From assembly GCA_022704925.1 (NCBI GenBank), contig JAKJFK010000131.1, positions 1 through 5,094 of the forward strand: DNA of 5,094 nucleotides. The letters run 5' to 3'. Below, piece after piece: positions 1 through 5,094 of this stretch. A program made the position numbers and the translations under genes. The stretch is from a candidate division TA06 bacterium (GTDB taxonomy: Bacteria > Ratteibacteria > UBA8468 > MWAK01). The notes below the pieces were generated by a model. The model made no database searches, was not told the origin of the DNA, and saw only the letters and a program-made list of their open reading frames with translations. Each line of letters starts with the position of its first letter. Position 1 is the first letter of the stretch.

Positions 1-1389
1 TTCCGGCCTTCAACCGGCGGCAGGTTGATGTAGCAGAGTTCGGCCAGGTCGGTCCCGCCCTGGCGATCCCGCACCACCGCGCTGAAAACGCCCCAGCGGC
101 CGGCGGCCAGGTTGACCGTCCGCTCCCGGCCGGACCACAACCTCGTCCCGGTGGTCGCGTACCAGGATCTCCAGGTCGGCCGGCCAGGCCTTCCGGTCAT
201 GGTTGGCCAGGGTCAGAACGGCCGGCGCCCTCTCCCGGTCGTGGTAGATGTTGGCCAGGGCGGTGCCGGCCAGGCCGGCCTCGTAGCGGGACCGGGCCTG
301 GTAATCGGCACCGGCCGCCAGCCCGACCGAAACCGCGTCCACGAAGACGCGGACCGGCTTCCCGGGAACCTCCGGCCGGATGATCAGCGAGTAGGCCCCC
401 TCCGGATCCGGGGGCAGCACGGCCTCGCCATTGAAACGCTGCCACTGATCAGTCACCGCCGCCTTGAGGACGCCGGCCTCGCGCCGGGCGGTATTCTGGA
501 CCGCGACCGAGACGCTGATCGGCGCCGTGCTCTTCAGGTAAAGCGAAACCGGCACCTTCTCGCCGGCGGCGCCCCGGAAGACGCCGCTGCAGATGCCGGC
601 GGTCTGGAAGGCGCTCGACAGCTGGGGCAGTTCCAGGCAGCGGCGGCCGTGGGCCGCCCCTTCGACCAGGTTTGCGGGCTGGAGCGGATCGCCGAAGTTA
701 AACCAGGTCGTGGTGGTCCCGACCTCGAAGGAACCGTTGGCCACCCGGTTGCCGGTCAAGGCCGGGCCGGCGGCCGCCGGTTTCCCGGACTCTGCCTCCG
801 GCCGGCCGACTCCCTGCCGGCCGCCGCTTTCTATCACCTGCAGTTCCAGGTCGTCGGTAATCACCATTCTGTCCAGCATGATGGTCGGAATCGGGTAGCT
901 GGGCACGTCGCCGATGTTATGACGTTCAATCTGCAGGCTCTTGATGGTAATCCGGCTGGCCGGCCGGTCGAGGACCAGGTCATGCGGGACGACCGCGTAA
1001 TCGCGGACCCGGGCGATGTTCTCATCCCAGGTGACCGTCCACTTCTGGTCGCCTACGGCCACCTCCAGGCTGTTCTTGCCACCGGACCGCATCTTGAGCA
1101 GGTAGAGAAAGAAGCGGTACCGGCCGGCCGGCAACGGCTCTTTGAAGGTGCAGGTGGTCTCGGCGCCGACCGACTGGGCGTCGCAGATGAGGCCGGCGTA
1201 ACCACTGAAGTAACGCTGCTCCATGGCGTACCAACCCTGGCCGCTGCTGGTGTGCCAGTCCGGGTAGAGCGGCACCCGGTCGAAATCCTCGGCCTCGATG
1301 TCCAGCCGCACCGCGCCGGCGGCCGGAGCAGCCAGCAGACCCGTCAGGCATAAAATGCCAAAGACCGCCGTCAACAAAATTCCCTTCAT
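1..1389 (-). CDS. Secreted multi-domain carbohydrate-binding protein, probable N-terminal part of a large glycosidase; frameshifted, truncated by window edge
   Basis: Seen: an N-terminal signal peptide (MKG, hydrophobic stretch to about residue 21, AGA site with cleavage likely after residue 26), so the protein is exported. No lipobox precedes Cys14. Residues 27-178 begin with an 'IEAEDF' strand and end with 'IMLDRMVIT', resembling CBM6/CBM35-type jelly rolls. A Pro/Ala/Gly-rich linker (about 179-213) follows. Residues 214-356, with 'NGSFEVG' at the start and 'VFVDAVSVG' at the end, resemble CBM4/9 (CenC-like) domains. From about 365 an Ig-like sandwich follows. Near 139-140 the frame breaks: the original frame runs on as low-quality Arg/Gly/Pro-rich sequence to TGA at 10-12, whereas the next frame reads 'TVNLAAGRWGVFSAVVRD' and stays open to base 1. 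The true protein therefore probably continues left, by family habit into a catalytic barrel (inference). The ATG at 1389 is supported by the signal peptide and a good ribosome binding site. The substrate cannot be told from the sequence. Confidence 0.8.
133..145 (-). other. Apparent frameshift (one extra base) in the secreted carbohydrate-binding gene
   Basis: On the minus strand the codons are GAC GAG GTT GTG GTC (residues D415 to V419). Removing one base of the AA pair at + strand 139-140 gives GAC GAG GTG TGG TCC GGC, joining 'RDHRDEV' to 'WSGRERTVNLAAG'. That continues an amphipathic beta-sandwich pattern without a stop to the window edge. The uncorrected frame becomes Arg/Gly/Pro-rich and stops at 10-12. 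I see no slippery heptamer that would suggest programmed frameshifting. A sequencing or assembly error and a real inactivating mutation are both possible. Confidence 0.8.
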
Positions 1390-1393
1390 CCTT

Positions 1394-1401
1394 CACCCCC
1401 T
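1394..1401 (-). promoter_or_regulatory. Strong Shine-Dalgarno for the secreted protein gene
   Basis: The minus strand reads AGGGGGTGAAGG directly before the ATG at 1389. AGGGGGTGA differs from the ideal AGGAGGTGA by a single A-to-G change that can still pair as G-U with the 16S tail. The GG core sits about six bases before the start codon. This fixes the ATG at 1389 as the start. Confidence 0.75.
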
Positions 1402-1457
1402 GTTATTAAGATTGAAAATCCAAGAAATCCCGTTTGATCTTAACATTGTAAAAATTT

Positions 1458-1486
1458 ATTTTAACCGCCGGCCGACCGGAAATCAA
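1458..1486 (-). promoter_or_regulatory. Candidate sigma-70-type promoter in the 104-base AT-rich gap
   Basis: On the minus strand TTGATT (1486-1481, four of six matches to TTGACA) is followed by exactly 17 bases and TAAAAT (1463-1458, five of six matches to TATAAT). Transcription would begin near 1451, leaving a leader of about 60 bases before the ATG at 1389. The gap 1390-1493 is strikingly AT-rich against its GC-rich surroundings, which fits a regulatory region. The site begins eight bases after the stop codon of the GH20-like gene. A GC-rich spacer (CCGGTCGGCCGG) could form only a 4-bp stem, so I prefer a promoter over a terminator. It is a consensus match by eye; AT-rich gaps produce such matches by chance. 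Confidence 0.35.
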
Positions 1487-1493
1487 AAAATTT

Positions 1494-3065
1494 TCAGCGC
1501 GGCGCGGGTAATTTCCCGAGCAGCGCCTCGTGCACCCCGTAACGGAGGTCCAGTTCCGCCTCCAGGCCGGCCGCCTCGTAAGTGCGGCCGAACAGATCCC
1601 GGGTGACCAACCGCAATCGGTTCAAATCCTCCCGCAACCGACCAGACTCGGCCGCCAGCCGACCCGAGAGCACGGCGGCGGCGAAGTCCGCGTAGAAGGC
1701 GACCAGGTCGATCCCTTCCAGCCAGAAATCGAGGTTGTCAGCGTTGCGCCGGGCCCGGTCGCGCAGGCCGGAAATGATCTCCCGCGCCTCCCGCAGCGAA
1801 GTCCGGGCCGTCGCCGCCCGGCCGGCCAGTTCGGAATGCTTCTCCCCGGGGAAGAAAACCTCCAGAGGGTCCCGACCCTCGGCCAGCAATCCGGCGGCCA
1901 ACTCCAGGTGGCGGGATTCGCTCAGGGACGGACGAACCCCGGCCAGTTCCATGGCCCGGCCGAATTCGGGCGCGGCCGCGCCGTAAAATTCGGCGGTGAA
2001 CTCGCGGCTGAAGGCCGCCAGGTCGAAGGGGCCTTCGCGGCGCCCGGCATAAGCGGCGGCGAAGGCGGCCGGCAGTCCCAGTTCCGGGTGATGGCGACGG
2101 GCCGCCCAGGAGGTGACCAGGGTGCCCAGCCCGACGGCGCGCCCCTTACGGGCCGAGTAGAAGACATTGGCCAGGTGGAGCTGGTTGAAGGGCAAACCGG
2201 CCGAGTCACCCCAGCACCGGCTGGACGAGGCGGCGATGACATTGAACCCCCGGTCAACCAGGGCGTCAACGTAGCCGAAACCCCGGAAGAGCCCGTCGGC
2301 CGGGGTCCGTTCATCCACGAAGTACTTTTCGAAACGGGACTTGAACTCCGGGTCCTCCCGGCTCCGGTATGCCTCCCAATCGAGTTCCCCGACCCCCCAG
2401 CGGCGCAGGCGCGGCCAACGCTCGCCGCCGGTCGAATAATCCCAGTCCATCAGGACCACCCCGGCCGGGGTCTGCTCCAGCACATCCAGGTAGGTCAGGA
2501 GCATGTCGGCCCAGACGACCGGCCGCAGTCCCCGGCCCAGCAGGTACTCCCAGAGCGGCCGCAGGTGGCCCAGGTAAAGGCCGCCCGGCTCCCGGCCGGC
2601 GGCCCGGCCGGCCGCGCCCAGATTCCGGGTCTCGTCGCCGCCGACATGGAAGAAACGCCGGGGCTGAAAGACCTCGATCGTCTCCGCGAAAATCTCCTTC
2701 AGGAAGTCCCGGGCCGCCTCTGAAACCGGGTCGTAGAGGTTCAGGTGCTCCGGGCTCTGGCGCAGGTGGGCATACTCGGGCAGCCGTAATACGGATTCGG
2801 CGTGGCCCAGGGACTGGAAGAGAGGGACCACCTCGAGGCCGCGCCCCTCCAGGCGCCGGACCAGGGCCGCGGTCGCCTCCGGGCTCCAGGCGTCCGGGTG
2901 GGCCAGGCACGGGTGCTTGCGGAAGCGCAGCTTGTCTTCAAACTCGTAAAGAACCTGGTTGAAACCCCAGCCGGCCAGGATTTCGGCCATCCGGTCGAAA
3001 TAGGCCTCCCGCCACATCGCCCGCTTCAGGTCGAATTGGAAGCCGAGTATCTTGTCTCGAAGCAT
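1494..3065 (-). CDS. GH20-family beta-N-acetylhexosaminidase-like glycosidase, cytoplasmic, hexosaminidase D type
   Basis: Family role: GH20 enzymes remove terminal N-acetylglucosamine or N-acetylgalactosamine by substrate-assisted catalysis with an Asp-Glu pair. Seen: 'HVGGDE' at residues 140-145 matches the GH20 signature, giving D144 as the polarising residue and E145 as acid/base. The barrel starts at once with 'LGFQFDLKR' (7-15). 'YEFEDKL' (40-46), 'PLFQSLGHAE' (81-90), 'VVWADMLL' (183-190), 'LMDWDYS' (205-211) and 'LVTSWAAR' (316-323) fall in the order expected for barrel strands. The usual N-terminal GH20b domain is absent, as in hexosaminidase D-type members. Residues from about 350 to 523 form a largely helical C-terminal region that I cannot assign. 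No signal peptide or membrane segment is visible, so it probably acts in the cytoplasm on imported fragments. The ATG at 3065 is preferred over Met17 because the first barrel strand lies between them. It starts 48 bases after the upstream glycosidase gene and is probably in its operon. Substrate specificity is uncertain. Confidence 0.88.
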   Translation of the reverse strand: MLRDKILGFQFDLKRAMWREAYFDRMAEILAGWGFNQVLYEFEDKLRFRKHPCLAHPDAWSPEATAALVRRLEGRGLEVVPLFQSLGHAESVLRLPEYAHLRQSPEHLNLYDPVSEAARDFLKEIFAETIEVFQPRRFFHVGGDETRNLGAAGRAAGREPGGLYLGHLRPLWEYLLGRGLRPVVWADMLLTYLDVLEQTPAGVVLMDWDYSTGGERWPRLRRWGVGELDWEAYRSREDPEFKSRFEKYFVDERTPADGLFRGFGYVDALVDRGFNVIAASSSRCWGDSAGLPFNQLHLANVFYSARKGRAVGLGTLVTSWAARRHHPELGLPAAFAAAYAGRREGPFDLAAFSREFTAEFYGAAAPEFGRAMELAGVRPSLSESRHLELAAGLLAEGRDPLEVFFPGEKHSELAGRAATARTSLREAREIISGLRDRARRNADNLDFWLEGIDLVAFYADFAAAVLSGRLAAESGRLREDLNRLRLVTRDLFGRTYEAAGLEAELDLRYGVHEALLGKLPAPR

Positions 3066-3080
3066 CGAAAAACCTTCGAT
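3064..3080 (-). promoter_or_regulatory. Ribosome binding site within a small hairpin over the GH20-like gene's start
   Basis: The Shine-Dalgarno GAAGG (minus strand, 3077-3073) lies seven bases before the ATG at 3065. A further AAGGA at 3085-3081 is too distant to be the main site. The stretch ATCGAA-GGTTT-TTCGAT (3080-3064) is a perfect 6-bp stem with a 5-base loop. It places part of the GAAGG in the 5' arm and loop, and the first two bases of ATG in the 3' arm. The ribosome binding site is well supported; regulation by the weak, AT-rich hairpin is only possible. Confidence 0.5.
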
Positions 3081-3113
3081 TCCTTGCCGGAAACAACCGG
3101 AAAACCGCCCGGT

Positions 3114-5094
3114 TTACTCCGCGAAGTAAAGGCTGCCCAGACGGAAGGGGTTGTCGGCCGCCCAGATCAGTTCCGAAAATTCCGGCCGGTACTGGTCCGG
3201 CCCCTGGTACTTCCGGTTGTAATCGGCATCCGAGGCGACCAGGTTAAGACCCAGCAACCGGCCGACCGGGCTGCCGCTGATGCCCAAAGTTTTCAAAGGC
3301 ACGGCCAACTCGACCGTCCAGCCGTGGGCGTGGCGGCCGACGGCGGCCGTAACCGGCTGGCGCCGTCCCTGGCTGACCAATTCGGCGTTCACCCGGTCGG
3401 GCGCCGGCAGCTTCACTTCGACCAGGTAATCATCCTCGTCCTCGGCCGCCCGGCCCAGGTCCTCCACCGGCCGGGTATCCAGCCGCAGCCGCAGGCCGTC
3501 GTAAAGACCGCGGCCGGCCTGCTCCGGCGGCGCGATATCATCGTCATTGATCTGGAAGGCGAAGTAGAGGTTTTCGGCATCGTAACCGGCCGAGAAGCCG
3601 ACCTTGAAATCATGCCAGGGCCGGTGATTGATGAAGTGGCCGCCGGAGAGAATGTGCAGCTGGCGCCGGGTGGGCGGGCTGTTCTCGCCCCAGTCAACAT
3701 ACATCCAGGCGGAGGAACGGTCCGACCACTCCGGCAGGTTTCCGTCCAGCCGTACCGGCCGGGCCGTCTTCAGGCAGTTGAGCAGCCAGGCCCCCTTTTC
3801 GTTCTCCAGCGGCCGGGTAAGGAACGGGTTCGCCTGGGGTGCGCTGCTATCCAGCCGGCCGGCGCCGGCCGCCAGCCCCGACCGGGGCTGGCTGTCCAGA
3901 TTGGCGGTCACGATCGCCCGAACCAGCTGGCCGTCCCGGACCAGGAAGAGCGGTCCGGTGAGCAGGCCGTCGACCGGCGGCAGGAGTTGCGCGCCCCGGA
4001 CCGCTTCGTCCAAACGCTGCGGTCCGGCGCCCCGGTCGTAGAGATAGACCGGCTGCCCGGAGAGGGTCAGGATCACTTCCTGGGGGCCGCCTTCCAGGGC
4101 GGCCGGCTCGACCGGGTTCTCGAACCAGTCCAGTATCTCCAGGCCGCTTTTGGGCAGGTCCAGCTTCAGCCGCTGGCCGTTACCGGTCAGGAGATAGCCC
4201 CGGCGGCCGGCTTTGTTGAAGCCGTAAACCACGCAGCTGTCATACTCCAGGAAGGGGTAATAGACCGGCTCCGGGTCCGGCGTCAGGGCCGAGAAGATGT
4301 TGCCGGCCATCAGGAAACCGATGGCCTGGGCCTTGAAGGAGCCGTCGAAATCGAAGAATGAGTAGTCCGGGGAACGGGTGGCCGAAAAGGAGTTGTAGCG
4401 GAAGATATAGGGGGCCACGGTGTCGGCCCGCTGGAGGAAGAAACAGCGGACCATCTGCCGGTAGATGGCGGCGGCCTGGCCGGCCCAGTCGTCCCGGGGC
4501 CGGTTGAGGCGGTAGAAGGTATTGGCCGTGGCGAAGATGCCGGTAACCCAGTTCTCCTTGTTGTACATCTCCTTGAGGCGGCCGAGCTTGAGGGCGTGCC
4601 AGTAGGGAACCCCGCCGACCGAGCCGCCGACCGCGTCGAAGACGTCCCGGCCGCCCAGCTCGATCAGCTCCTCGAACCAGGGGCCGTCGGCGCTGGTGCT
4701 CACCTTGATCTCCGGATCGACCGATCGGGCCGCCTCCCGGGCGCTGCGCAGCACTTCCAGGTACATGAAGGCGGTGTTGCCGCCGCTCACCTCGTCGTCC
4801 ACCACCCAGCGCCGGTAGGCCTTCCGGTAATGGCCGACCACCTCCCGCACGTGGTCGCGCCAGATGTCGTCCTTGAGGTAGGTCACCTCGTCCACCACCC
4901 GGCCCCGCATGGCAACCGGCGGATCAACCTTCTTCGGGGTGTCGTAGGCCCAGCTGAAGTCCCCTTCGGCATTGAAGTACTGCAGGTTGCCGATCCCCTC
5001 CAGGCCGGACTGCTCGAGCCAGTCGGCCTTCTCGTCGAACCAGCCGAACCGGTCCGGGGCCGGCCGCAGGTAACTGAGGCGGTGGAGGGTGTCG
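3114..5094 (-). CDS. Glycoside-hydrolase-like protein: clan GH-A-type TIM barrel, beta-sandwich, C-terminal CBM9-like domain; 5' end outside window
   Basis: The frame is open to the right edge, so Met at 4910 is internal. The visible chain has 659 residues, numbered from base 5093. Residues about 1-270 look like a clan GH-A barrel. 'WVVDDEVSGG' (96-105) fits the strand-4 end, with E101 as likely acid/base. 'VFDAVGG' (151-157) fits strand 6 and 'NWVTGIF' (181-187) strand 7. 'VAPYIFRYNSF' (226-236) fits strand 8, followed by 'FFDFDGSFKAQA' (246-257), the usual segment before the last helix. A beta-sandwich follows (about 276-356, ending 'GQPVYLY'), then a linker. A CBM9-like domain ends the chain (about 444-659): 'LDGNLPEW', 'YDAENLYFAFQINDDDI', 'WTVELAVPLKTLG' and 'DADYN' are typical of that fold. 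The family role would be glycan hydrolysis outside the cytoplasm, but the signal peptide is not in view. Oddities are Asp in place of the usual Asn before E101 and Gly185 where the nucleophile Glu is expected. It may be a divergent family or a non-catalytic protein. The exact GH family is not recognised. Confidence 0.8.
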   Translation of the reverse strand, partial: DTLHRLSYLRPAPDRFGWFDEKADWLEQSGLEGIGNLQYFNAEGDFSWAYDTPKKVDPPVAMRGRVVDEVTYLKDDIWRDHVREVVGHYRKAYRRWVVDDEVSGGNTAFMYLEVLRSAREAARSVDPEIKVSTSADGPWFEELIELGGRDVFDAVGGSVGGVPYWHALKLGRLKEMYNKENWVTGIFATANTFYRLNRPRDDWAGQAAAIYRQMVRCFFLQRADTVAPYIFRYNSFSATRSPDYSFFDFDGSFKAQAIGFLMAGNIFSALTPDPEPVYYPFLEYDSCVVYGFNKAGRRGYLLTGNGQRLKLDLPKSGLEILDWFENPVEPAALEGGPQEVILTLSGQPVYLYDRGAGPQRLDEAVRGAQLLPPVDGLLTGPLFLVRDGQLVRAIVTANLDSQPRSGLAAGAGRLDSSAPQANPFLTRPLENEKGAWLLNCLKTARPVRLDGNLPEWSDRSSAWMYVDWGENSPPTRRQLHILSGGHFINHRPWHDFKVGFSAGYDAENLYFAFQINDDDIAPPEQAGRGLYDGLRLRLDTRPVEDLGRAAEDEDDYLVEVKLPAPDRVNAELVSQGRRQPVTAAVGRHAHGWTVELAVPLKTLGISGSPVGRLLGLNLVASDADYNRKYQGPDQYRPEFSELIWAADNPFRLGSLYFAE

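Noticed and set aside
133-145. Programmed ribosomal frameshift in the secreted protein gene
   Set aside because: There is no slippery heptamer, and no such system is known for this gene class. A simple indel explains the data.
112-1353. 413-codon open frame on the plus strand opposite the secreted protein gene
   Set aside because: Low-complexity Arg/Gly/Pro-rich composition with no recognisable motif. The minus-strand gene has a signal peptide, recognisable domains and a ribosome binding site.
1458-1479. Possible intrinsic terminator after the GH20-like gene (CCGGTCGGCCGG followed by an A/T-rich run)
   Set aside because: The stem is only 4 bp, and the T-run is interrupted and does not follow directly. 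The same bases fit better as a promoter spacer.
1530-2723. 397-codon plus-strand frame opposite the GH20-like gene
   Set aside because: It is a mirror of the GH20-like frame. The minus-strand reading carries the GH20 signature and ordered barrel motifs; this one has none.
3101-3115. Inverted repeat AAACCGCCCGGTTT over the stop codon of the right-hand gene, as a terminator
   Set aside because: It is a 5-bp stem with a 4-base loop and no following T-run, 36 bases before the next ribosome binding site. It is too weak to call.
2802-4361. 519-codon open frame on the plus strand opposite the two glycosidase genes
   Set aside because: It is antisense to two well-supported genes and crosses the gap between them. 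Its translation is Gly/Arg/Pro/Gln-rich with no recognisable domain. Long antisense frames are expected in GC-rich coding DNA.
3114-4910. Taking the ATG at 4910 as the true start of the right-hand gene
   Set aside because: The frame upstream is open to the edge and reads as plausible barrel sequence ('DRFGWF', 'WLEQSGLEGIGNLQYF'). No ribosome binding site precedes 4910, so the start lies outside the window.

Overview
The window is GC-rich coding DNA from a bacterium equipped for complex-glycan breakdown. It holds three large genes, all on the minus strand and read right to left. Multi-domain glycosidase genes of this style (carbohydrate-binding jelly rolls, an Ig-like sandwich and a TIM barrel in one chain, plus a CBM9-like tail) are common in Planctomycetota, Lentisphaerota, Kiritimatiellota and related uncultured lineages. 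No taxonomic marker is present, so that placement is an inference from gene style and base composition only.

Layout in transcription order. (1) 5094 to 3114: the C-terminal 659 residues of a large glycoside-hydrolase-like protein. It has a TIM-barrel region of clan GH-A type, a beta-sandwich, a linker and a C-terminal CBM9-like domain. Its start lies beyond the right edge. (2) After a 48-base gap, 3065 to 1494: a complete 523-residue GH20-family beta-N-acetylhexosaminidase-like enzyme with the catalytic Asp-Glu pair and no signal peptide. (3) After a 104-base AT-rich gap, 1389 to beyond the left edge: a secreted protein with a signal peptide, a CBM6/35-like domain, a CBM4/9-like domain and an Ig-like sandwich of the kind that usually precedes a glycosidase barrel. 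Its reading frame is broken by an apparent one-base insertion near 139-140. The frame beyond the break continues sensibly to the window edge.

Together the genes look like part of a polysaccharide-utilisation locus. Secreted carbohydrate-binding proteins would bind and attack a glycan outside the cytoplasm, and the GH20-like enzyme would remove terminal amino sugars from fragments inside the cell. The substrate is inferred only from the GH20 family (N-acetylhexosamine-containing glycans). The 48-base gap has no convincing terminator, so the first two genes are probably co-transcribed. The 104-base gap holds a plausible sigma-70-type promoter and a strong ribosome binding site, so the third gene may also be transcribed on its own.

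I see no RNA genes, CRISPR arrays, insertion sequences, attachment sites or long repeats. I see no clearly new system. The points most worth a second look are the unusual residues at the expected catalytic positions of the first protein's barrel and the frameshift in the third gene.
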